Source of the DNA: an uncultured Oscillospiraceae bacterium
GTDB lineage: Bacteria > Bacillota > Clostridia > Oscillospirales > Oscillospiraceae
Reading direction: 5' to 3'
Length of the DNA: 11,927 bases
Assembly (NCBI GenBank): GCA_900752445.1
Contig: CAADVN010000290.1
Span: forward strand, 1-11,927
Shown: in pieces, positions 1 to 5,588 of the stretch
How the letters are laid out: each line of letters starts with the position of its first letter
Numbering within the stretch: position 1 is the stretch's first letter
Notes under the pieces: generated by a model
What the model was told of the DNA's origin: nothing
Seen by the model: the letters and a program-made list of their open reading frames with translations, nothing else
Database searches by the model: none
Made by a program: the position numbers and the translations under genes

Positions 1-1
1 A

Positions 2-1138
2 ACGGCGCGCCCCTTGCTTTTTTGGGTGGACATGTTGCCGCGGGGGGGGGGGGGCCGGGGCGCGCGCCCCGCCTCCGACCCGACTCCCACCGCCGCCCCT
101 GCGACTGACAACGGCGGTACGAACGACGACAACACCGGCGACGAGGACGTCAACTACCTCGACAACGAGCCGCTGCGCATTGGTACCATGCCCCACCAGA
201 TGGGCGTCTCCCTTTACTATGCCGACAAGTACGGACTGTTTGAGGAGGCCGGCATCAATGTTGACCTCGCCATCTTCTCCGGCGGCGCGGCCATCAACGA
301 GGCTGTCGGCGCCGGCGAGCTCGACGGCTGCATCAGCGGCCTGGCCTCCGTCTACTCCCTGGCCAACGGCCTGCTCACCATGGTGGGCGAGGTTGACTCC
401 GTCGGCTCCGACTGTATAGTCGTCCGCAACGACAGCGACATCCTCTCCGTCCAGGGCGAGATAGCCGAGCATCCCGAGATGTACGGCTCCGCTGAGACCC
501 TGCGCGGCAAGAGCTTCATATGCCAGCTTGGCCAGGCCCACCAGTTCTACATCGAGAAGTACATCTCCCAGTTCGGCCTCACCGCTGACGATATCACCTT
601 CATCAACATGGAGGATGCCGCCGGCGCCCAGGCCTTTATGACCGGCAACGGCGATGTCATCGGCACCAAGATGCCCTACTGCTACGACATGTGCGTGACC
701 GACGGCGGCTACACCATCGCAGCCAGCGTTGAGGACGCCACCGGCATCGAGATCAGGGACCCCGTCCTCTTCACCCCCGAGGCCATCGAGAGCCGCCACG
801 ACGAGATAGTCATCTTCCTGCAGGTCATCTACGGCCTCATCAACGACTGGGCCAATGACTACGAGAGCTACAAGGCCGCCGTCAACGAGTTCTACAACGA
901 CAACGGCAAGGAGTTCGACGACGCGAAGGTCGATTACGAGTTCGCCCTCAACCGCCTGTTCACCACCGAGGTCATGAGCGGCGAGGACTACTACATGGGC
1001 GAAGGCATGCAGGCTGTCGCCGACTTCTACGGCGAGACCGGCGCCATCGCTGCGGAGAACGTTGACATCTACAAGCACTACGACACTTCGCTGCTGTCTG
1101 AGGCGCTCGGCGTGGATGTAAAGGCCTTCAGCAAGTGA
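2..1138 (+). CDS. ABC importer substrate-binding protein, NMT1/SsuA-like (5'-partial)
   Basis: This is the extracytoplasmic solute receptor of the importer encoded just downstream. The mature part opens with a Thr/Pro/Asp/Asn-rich linker (codons around 75-165), as is usual after a lipoprotein cysteine. The periplasmic-binding fold follows, with the family pattern 'LRIGTMPHQMGVSLYYADKY' then GLFEEAGI, a GGAAINEAVGAGELDG segment (the 'goes N times, samples ligand' region of NMT1/TauA-type receptors) and a long helical C-terminal half. Family ligands include taurine, sulfonates, nitrate, thiamine-pyrimidine precursors and aromatic acids, so the ligand cannot be named. The frame stays open to the left edge. 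The first codons cross a 13-G run and encode no hydrophobic signal or lipobox, so the true N-terminus is missing or corrupted. TTG at 14 and ATG at 32 are only nominal starts. The gene ends with tandem stops TGA-TAA (1136-1141). Confidence 0.85.
   Translation, partial: TARPLLFWVDMLPRGGGGRGARPASDPTPTAAPATDNGGTNDDNTGDEDVNYLDNEPLRIGTMPHQMGVSLYYADKYGLFEEAGINVDLAIFSGGAAINEAVGAGELDGCISGLASVYSLANGLLTMVGEVDSVGSDCIVVRNDSDILSVQGEIAEHPEMYGSAETLRGKSFICQLGQAHQFYIEKYISQFGLTADDITFINMEDAAGAQAFMTGNGDVIGTKMPYCYDMCVTDGGYTIAASVEDATGIEIRDPVLFTPEAIESRHDEIVIFLQVIYGLINDWANDYESYKAAVNEFYNDNGKEFDDAKVDYEFALNRLFTTEVMSGEDYYMGEGMQAVADFYGETGAIAAENVDIYKHYDTSLLSEALGVDVKAFSK
42..70. repeat. 13-G homopolymer adjoining a 14-base GC palindrome
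   Basis: Thirteen G residues run from 42 to 54. GGGGCGCGCGCCCC (57-70) is a perfect palindrome two bases later. Another GGCGCGCCCC-like stretch lies at 4-13. Nothing comparable occurs elsewhere in the window. It falls where the lipoprotein signal of the binding protein should be, so a sequencing or assembly fault at a contig end is the simplest reading. Confidence 0.6.
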
Positions 1139-1170
1139 TAACCGGGTAAAATAACCGAGCATCTGGCTCT

Positions 1171-1202
1171 GGGGGCAGTGACAAGGGCGCTGCCCCCTTT
1201 TT
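1171..1202 (+). terminator. Intrinsic terminator/attenuator after the binding-protein gene
   Basis: GGGGGCAG (1171-1178) pairs perfectly with CTGCCCCC (1190-1197). The 11-nt loop can gain one more G-C pair beyond a mismatch. Five T residues (1198-1202) follow directly. This is a textbook Rho-independent terminator placed 33 bp after the stop codon of the receptor gene. Because the transporter genes continue on the same strand with no evident promoter in the remaining 40 bp, partial read-through is likely. That would make receptor mRNA more abundant than permease/ATPase mRNA (inference). Confidence 0.8.
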
Positions 1203-1242
1203 CAAAGACGATCACGCTTCTGGATTATAAAGGATTGAGATT

Positions 1243-2034
1243 ATGATTGAAAAGAGGAATAAGAAAAAATACATTCTCATATCGGCCCTGTCGCTGCTGG
1301 TCTTCCTGACGGTGTGGGAGCTTGTGACGGATGTTTTTCAGGTCTTCAGCAGCCTGACCCTGGCAAGCCCGATACAGGTGGTCGAGACCTTCTTCTACAA
1401 GCTCAACCACACGGCCCCGGACGGCGGGACCATACAGGCCCACATGTGGGCCTCGCTTAAGGTCGCGCTCTCCGGCTACGCCCTGTCGCTCATCGTCGGC
1501 ATACCCCTCGGCATCTTCATGGCCTGGTACAAGCCCGTCGATTTCCTCGCAAGGCCCATCTTCGACTTTGTGAAGGCCATACCCGGCCTCGCCTGGGCTC
1601 CGCTTATGATAGTGCTGCTGGGCATAGGCTTCGCCTCCAAGGCTGTGACGATATTCATCGCCGGCATGGTGCCCTGCGTGCTGAACGCCTACGCGGGCAT
1701 AAAGCAGACGAAGGACGTGCACCTCTGGGTCGCCCGGACCTTCGGGGCCTCGAGGATGCAGATGCTGTTCAAGGTCGCCATACCCACGGCGCTGCCGATG
1801 ATAATGACCGGCGCCAGGGTCGCGCTGGGCGCGAGCTGGATGAGCATCGTCGCCGCCGAGCTCATTGCCTCCTCCGAGGGCCTTGGCTACATGATACAGC
1901 AGTGCCGCGGCATCTTCCGCCCCGACGTCATCATCGTGGGAATGCTCTGCATCGGCGCGCTGGGCTCGCTGGTCACCTGGATCATCGGCCTCATTGAGAA
2001 AAAGATAGTAAAGGGGAGGAACCACGATGCCTAA
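1243..2034 (+). CDS. ABC importer permease 1, SsuC/TauC-like
   Basis: Integral membrane subunit of a type I (BPD_transp_1) importer, 263 aa, the normal length for SsuC/TauC. A basic N-terminus (MIEKRNKKKY) precedes TM1 at about 11-30. Further hydrophobic segments lie at about 75-95, 112-130, 135-152, 190-208 and 228-252. The cytoplasmic EAA coupling loop lies at about 163-185 (VARTFGASRMQM ... AIPTALP), with the conserved G and terminal LP. The start is supported by AAAGGA at 1229-1234, 8 nt before ATG. The last 8 bp overlap the next permease gene. It differs clearly in sequence from permease 2, so the membrane core is probably a heterodimer. Confidence 0.92.
   Translation: MIEKRNKKKYILISALSLLVFLTVWELVTDVFQVFSSLTLASPIQVVETFFYKLNHTAPDGGTIQAHMWASLKVALSGYALSLIVGIPLGIFMAWYKPVDFLARPIFDFVKAIPGLAWAPLMIVLLGIGFASKAVTIFIAGMVPCVLNAYAGIKQTKDVHLWVARTFGASRMQMLFKVAIPTALPMIMTGARVALGASWMSIVAAELIASSEGLGYMIQQCRGIFRPDVIIVGMLCIGALGSLVTWIIGLIEKKIVKGRNHDA
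2012..2020 (+). promoter_or_regulatory. Ribosome binding site inside permease 1, for permease 2
   Basis: AGGGGAGGA lies 6 nt before ATG 2027. It sits within the last codons of the preceding gene, which fixes the start of permease 2 and the 8-bp gene overlap. Translation of the two permeases is probably coupled. Confidence 0.7.
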
Positions 2035-2812
2035 AAAGCTTAAAGAGAGCCTGACCAAGGCGGGCTGCGCCATCGTCGCCTTCCTCGTCTTCGGCCTCCT
2101 CTGGGGCCTGCTGACCAATTTTACCTCGCTCGGGCGCTTCATGCCCGGCCCCATCGAGACGCTGCAATACTTCTTCGCGCACTTCTCCGAGAAGATAGGC
2201 CCGGGCACGATACCCTATCACGCCCTGATGAGCCTCAAGCGCATCATCCCCGCCTACCTCTGCGCCTCCGCCGTGGGCGTGGCCCTCGGCCTGCTCATGG
2301 CCATGTACTGGCCGGTTGACGCCATTTTCAGGCCGATATTCAGCATCGTGCGTCCCATCCCGCCCGTCGCGTGGATACCGCTGGCCATACTCTGGTTCGG
2401 CATCGACGACAAGTCGAAGTACTTCCTCATCGCCCTCGCAACCCTGGTCTCCGTACTGCAGAACGCCTACGACGGCGCAAAGGCCGCGGACAAGCAGCTC
2501 GTGGGCGTCGCCAGGATGCTGGGCGCGAACGACAAGAGCGTCTTCCTGACCGTGGTGCTGCCGGGCGCCGTGCCCTATATCTTCGCCGGCCTGCAGCTGG
2601 GCCTGAACGCGGCCTGGGGCCAGGTCGTCGGCTCCGAGATGATCCGCTCCGTGGACGGCCTCGGCTGGATAATCATCCGCGGCACCGACAACAACAACGT
2701 CCTTCAGGAGCTGGCGGGCATAGTCATGATCGGTATTCTGGGCTACATACTGGCCGCCATCATGCGCTTTGCGGAGAACAAGCTCGTGAGATGGAATAAG
2801 AGAGGTACATGA
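2027..2812 (+). CDS. ABC importer permease 2, SsuC/TauC-like
   Basis: Second BPD_transp_1-type membrane subunit, 261 aa. The basic start MPKKLKESLTK is followed by TM1 at about 12-30. Later hydrophobic segments lie at about 72-94, 112-126, 132-146, 185-203 and 228-248. The EAA loop is at about 161-183 (VARMLGANDKSVFL ... VLPGAVP). The pairing 'RPIPPVAWIPLAILWFG' at about 109-125 is typical of the nitrate/sulfonate permeases. It overlaps the upstream gene by 8 bp and the downstream ATPase gene by an ATGA (2809-2812). Two non-identical permeases with two non-identical ATPases point to an asymmetric transporter. Most SsuBC/TauBC systems instead use homodimers. Confidence 0.92.
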   Translation: MPKKLKESLTKAGCAIVAFLVFGLLWGLLTNFTSLGRFMPGPIETLQYFFAHFSEKIGPGTIPYHALMSLKRIIPAYLCASAVGVALGLLMAMYWPVDAIFRPIFSIVRPIPPVAWIPLAILWFGIDDKSKYFLIALATLVSVLQNAYDGAKAADKQLVGVARMLGANDKSVFLTVVLPGAVPYIFAGLQLGLNAAWGQVVGSEMIRSVDGLGWIIIRGTDNNNVLQELAGIVMIGILGYILAAIMRFAENKLVRWNKRGT

Positions 2813-3573
2813 TGGACGAGAAACGCAAGATGATATCCTGTGAAAAGGTCGAAAAGACCTTCACCACAAAGACCACCTCCAACCACGTCGTGAGCGACTT
2901 CAACCTCGAGGTGAAGGAGAACGAGTTCGTGGTCCTCTTCGGCCCCGGGCAGTGCGGCAAGACGACGGTCCTGAACCTCATGGCCGGGCTCGAGACCCCC
3001 TCGGAGGGCAGGATAATAGTTAACGACAAGGAAGTGAAGGGCCCGGACGCCGAGCGCGGCTTCGTGTATCAGACCCTGGCGCTCTTTCCCTGGTACACGG
3101 TCATGCAGAACGTGGAGTACGGCCTGCGCATGAAGGGCATCAAAAAGGCCGAGCGCCGCAAAAAGGCCCAGTATTACATCGACCTCGTCGGCCTCAACGG
3201 CTTCGAGAACTCCTTCCCGAACCAGCTGTCCGGCGGCATGCAGCAGCGCGTCGGCATCGCCCGCGCCTACTGCAACGAGCCCGTCGTGCTGTTCATGGAC
3301 GAGCCCTTCGGGCATCTGGACGCCCAGACCCGCTATCTCATGCAGGACGAGATCGTGAAGATCTGGGAGATGGAGAAGCGCACGGTCGTCTTCGTCACGA
3401 ACAACATTGAGGAGGCCGTGTTCCTGGCCGACCGCGTCGTGGTCCTGACGAACTGCCCCACGACGGTCAAGAGGGAATACGTCATAGATCTGCCGCGCCC
3501 CAGGTCCTACACCGACCCGGACTTCCTGGAGCTGCGCAAAGAGATACAGAGCGTCGTTGACAAGACGCTCTGA
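2809..3573 (+). CDS. ABC importer ATPase 1 (switch His replaced by Asn)
   Basis: Nucleotide-binding subunit, 254 aa, SsuB/TauB/NrtD type. Walker A is GPGQCGKTT (residues 45-53, with Gln where Gly is usual in GxSGxGK). The Q-loop is in FVYQTLALFPW. The signature is canonical LSGGM (140-144) and Walker B is VVLFMDEP with D164 and E165. The H-loop reads FVTNNIEEA, so residue 198 (codon 3400-3402) is Asn where the switch histidine belongs; the partner ATPase has His at the matching position. The reading frame is intact and the rest of the motifs are good, so this is a specialised subunit and not a pseudogene. Starts at ATG 2809 in an ATGATG; the second ATG at 2812 is an alternative. It starts within the stop of permease 2. 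Confidence 0.93.
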   Translation: MMDEKRKMISCEKVEKTFTTKTTSNHVVSDFNLEVKENEFVVLFGPGQCGKTTVLNLMAGLETPSEGRIIVNDKEVKGPDAERGFVYQTLALFPWYTVMQNVEYGLRMKGIKKAERRKKAQYYIDLVGLNGFENSFPNQLSGGMQQRVGIARAYCNEPVVLFMDEPFGHLDAQTRYLMQDEIVKIWEMEKRTVVFVTNNIEEAVFLADRVVVLTNCPTTVKREYVIDLPRPRSYTDPDFLELRKEIQSVVDKTL

Positions 3574-3581
3574 GAGGGAGG
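3574..3581 (+). promoter_or_regulatory. Ribosome binding site for the GTG start of ATPase 2
   Basis: GAGGGAGG begins right after the TGA of ATPase 1 and lies 7 nt before GTG 3589. It supports the GTG start; no ATG is suitably placed here. Confidence 0.7.
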
Positions 3582-3588
3582 TTGTCCA

Positions 3589-4329
3589 GTGGATAATATC
3601 AAAGTCAGCGTAAAAAACATGACCAAGAAGTTCGGCGACCTGCTGGTGCTTGACGACGTCTCTTTTGACGTCAAAAAGGGCGAGTTCCTCTGCGTCGTCG
3701 GGCCCACGGGCTGCGGCAAGACCACCTTTCTCAACTGCATCACCAAACTCTACGAGCCGACTGCGGGCGAGATACTGATAGACGGCGAGCCCGTTGACCT
3801 GCGCAAGCACAACGTGTCCTACATCTTCCAGGAATACAGCTGCATGCCCTGGCTCAACGTTGAGGAGAACATCGCCTTCGGCCTGAACATCAAGCACAGG
3901 CCCGAAAGCGAGGTAAAGCAGGCGGTGGACGAGGCCATCGATATGGTCGGCCTTCAGGATTTCCGGCGCCACTACCCGAACCAGCTCTCGGCCAGTATGC
4001 TCCAGCGCGTGGTCATAGCCAGGGCCTTTGCGACCAAGCCCGAGCTGCTGCTCATGGACGAGCCCTACGGCCAGCTCGATATAGAGCTGCGGTTCAAGCT
4101 TGAGGACGAGCTCATAAACATCTGGGAAAAGCTCGGCACGACCATAATTTTCATAACCCACAACATTGAGGAGGCCGTCTACATCAGCGAGGACATCCTC
4201 GTCCTGACGAACAAGCCTACCAAGATAAAAGAGCGCATGCCCAACCCCCTGCCGAGGCCGCGCTGCGTCACCGACCTGGACTTCATCGAGGTGCGCGAAA
4301 GGGTTACAGATCTCATAAAGTGGTGGTAA
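3589..4329 (+). CDS. ABC importer ATPase 2 (degenerate signature LSASM)
   Basis: Second nucleotide-binding subunit, 246 aa. Walker A is GPTGCGKTT (38-46). The Q-loop is in YIFQEYSCMPW. Walker B is LLLMDEP with D157 and E158, and the H-loop is FITHNIEEA with His191. The ABC signature reads LSASM (133-137, positions 3985-3999) instead of LSGGQ/LSGGM, losing both glycines that contact the gamma-phosphate of the opposite site. In a head-to-tail dimer this signature faces the nucleotide bound to ATPase 1, which itself lacks the switch His. The pair would therefore have one degenerate and one normal site. The GTG start is chosen for its ribosome site at 3574-3581. The gene lies 15 bp after ATPase 1 and 3 bp before the next gene. 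Confidence 0.93.
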   Translation: MDNIKVSVKNMTKKFGDLLVLDDVSFDVKKGEFLCVVGPTGCGKTTFLNCITKLYEPTAGEILIDGEPVDLRKHNVSYIFQEYSCMPWLNVEENIAFGLNIKHRPESEVKQAVDEAIDMVGLQDFRRHYPNQLSASMLQRVVIARAFATKPELLLMDEPYGQLDIELRFKLEDELINIWEKLGTTIIFITHNIEEAVYISEDILVLTNKPTKIKERMPNPLPRPRCVTDLDFIEVRERVTDLIKWW

Positions 4330-4332
4330 GGC

Positions 4333-4818
4333 ATGTACAAAACAGAACAGCTTGAGCAGGTCGTCAGGGAGGAACGCGAGCTGCGCTTCGACAGCTTTTA
4401 CAGGCAGGACGCCCTTCGGCTTGCCCGGATAGTCTACGAGCTCGCCCGGGAAAAGGGCGCGGGCATCTGCTGCCAGGTGGTGCTCGAGGGCTTCGAGGTC
4501 GTGCGCTTTTTCCTGCCCGGCACGGACGCGGGCAACATCATCTGGCTCACGCGAAAGAAGAACAGCGTCATGGCCAGCGGCTGGTCCTCGCTGCGCTGCG
4601 GCATGGAGGCCGAGCTCAACGGCTGGCACGAGCCCTGGCACGAGGACACAGAAAACTACGTCATCCGCGGCGGCGGCTTCCCCATAAGGGAGAAGGACGG
4701 CATACTCCTGGGCGCGCTGTGCATATCCGGCCTCGTCCACTATGACGACCACGCCATGTGCGTCGAGGCGCTCAGGCGGCTCGCCCGGGAAAAGGGCGCA
4801 CAGGGGGCGGGAGCATGA
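4333..4818 (+). CDS. UPF0303 / haem-degrading-domain protein
   Basis: Cytosolic protein of 161 aa, the usual size for UPF0303 (YBR137W-like, within the GlcG/HbpS 'haem_degrading' fold group). Recognised by FFLPGT (59-64), then 'NIIWLTRKKNSVM' (68-80), SSLRCG (85-90), the glycine-rich RGGGFPI (112-118) and a C-terminal LLGALCISGLVHYDDH (125-140). These are in the order typical of the family. The biochemical role of UPF0303 is not settled, so its job here is unknown. It lies 3 bp after the ATPase gene and overlaps the next gene by ATGA, so it is firmly part of the operon. A co-factor-handling or accessory enzyme role is only a guess. The ribosome site is weak (GGTGGTAAGG just upstream), which suggests translation coupled to ATPase 2. 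Confidence 0.8.
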   Translation: MYKTEQLEQVVREERELRFDSFYRQDALRLARIVYELAREKGAGICCQVVLEGFEVVRFFLPGTDAGNIIWLTRKKNSVMASGWSSLRCGMEAELNGWHEPWHEDTENYVIRGGGFPIREKDGILLGALCISGLVHYDDHAMCVEALRRLAREKGAQGAGA

Positions 4819-5570
4819 AGATCTGCCCGTGCATAGACACTGTATTCAAGGGCGTGGAGCCGGAAAAGGCCCTGCGCCGGATAAGGGAGCTCGGCTACAG
4901 CGGCTTTGAGTTCTGGCATGCCGAGGGCCGGGACCTGCTCCAGCTGCGCAGGCTCATGGACATGTACGGGCTGAGCCTCGTGAACTTCGACGCGCAGGAG
5001 GTCCCGCTCACGCAGCCCGGACAGCGCGGGGCCTTTCTCGAGGCCATGGCCCTTGCCTTCGAGCAGGCGGAAACGCTCGGCTCGGAGTGCATAACCGTGC
5101 TCTCGGGCGACGACACGGGCGAGGCCAGGCAGCTCCAGCACCGCTCCATCGTCGAGGGCCTCAAGTCCGTGGCCGACGAGGCGGAGCGCAGGGGAGTCAC
5201 CATCATTTTGGAGGCCTCCAACCGCAGGGTCAACCGCCCGCACAACTACCTGACCGGCGCCGACGAGGCCTTCGGCATCATCGACGAGGTGGGAAGCACA
5301 CATGTGAAGATGCTCTACGACATCTATCACCAGCAGATATCCGAGGGCGACCTGCTCTCGCGCATCCTCCCGAACATAGGGAAGATAGGGCACTTCCACG
5401 CCGCCGGCGTCCCGCGGCGCCACGAGCTGGACGAGTGCGAGATAAACTATGACTTTGTGCTCCGCAGCATTGCCGAAAGCTCCTACGCCCGCTGGGTCGG
5501 CCTCGAGTACTTCCCAAAGAGGGACGCGGCGGACGGGCTCGGCAAGCTGAGACGATACTTCGATATATGA
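4815..5570 (+). CDS. TIM-barrel isomerase, hydroxypyruvate-isomerase-like
   Basis: AP-endonuclease-2-type TIM barrel, 251 aa, close in style to Hyi (hydroxypyruvate isomerase) family proteins. Visible family segments are LEASN (132-136, metal-ligand Glu133), MLYDIYHQQISEGDL (166-180, Asp169), IGHFHAAGVPRRHE (191-204, His195 at the metal position; Gln is common in Hyi), CEINYDF (208-214) and WVGLEYFP (227-234, Glu231). The metal-binding Glu/Asp/His/Glu set is therefore complete. Family members act on hydroxypyruvate/tartronate semialdehyde or on ketoses; the true substrate is not readable. ATG 4815 is chosen because it forms an ATGA overlap with the UPF0303 gene and has GGGGGCGGGAG just upstream. 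The frame is open further upstream to 4758, but that extension lies inside the preceding gene and is not Hyi-like. Confidence 0.85.
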   Translation: MKICPCIDTVFKGVEPEKALRRIRELGYSGFEFWHAEGRDLLQLRRLMDMYGLSLVNFDAQEVPLTQPGQRGAFLEAMALAFEQAETLGSECITVLSGDDTGEARQLQHRSIVEGLKSVADEAERRGVTIILEASNRRVNRPHNYLTGADEAFGIIDEVGSTHVKMLYDIYHQQISEGDLLSRILPNIGKIGHFHAAGVPRRHELDECEINYDFVLRSIAESSYARWVGLEYFPKRDAADGLGKLRRYFDI

Positions 5571-5573
5571 GAG

Positions 5574-5580
5574 AAAGAGG
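5574..5580 (+). promoter_or_regulatory. Ribosome binding site fixing ATG 5589 of the fusion gene
   Basis: AAAGAGG lies 8 nt before ATG 5589. A GTG at 5580 in the same frame overlaps this site and is therefore an unlikely start. Homologues of the N-terminal domain also begin close to a 'MFDKYF'-like segment. Confidence 0.6.
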
Positions 5581-5588
5581 TGCAGACC

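Noticed and set aside
57..70. GC palindrome as an operator
   Set aside because: It lies inside the reading frame of the binding protein beside a 13-G run at the window edge. An artefact is more likely than a binding site.
1201..1231. Possible promoter: TTCAAA ... TATAAA
   Set aside because: The -10-like TATAAA (1226-1231) overlaps the ribosome site and lies only 12 bp before the start codon. The -35-like box matches just 3 of 6 and the spacing is 19 bp. Transcription from it would leave no usable leader.
2743..4752. 669-codon open frame on the - strand
   Set aside because: It lies wholly antisense to two ATPase genes with intact motifs. The product is a low-complexity Val/Leu/Asp/His/Gly-rich sequence with no recognisable domain, as expected from the complement of C/G-ending codons.
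4758..4814. N-terminal extension of the Hyi-like protein
   Set aside because: The 19 extra codons lie inside the UPF0303 gene and are Arg/Gly-rich. The ATG at 4815 has an upstream purine-rich site, an ATGA overlap and starts exactly at the barrel.
5580..5588. GTG 5580 as start of the fusion gene
   Set aside because: This GTG overlaps the Shine-Dalgarno sequence that serves ATG 5589 at a good spacing.
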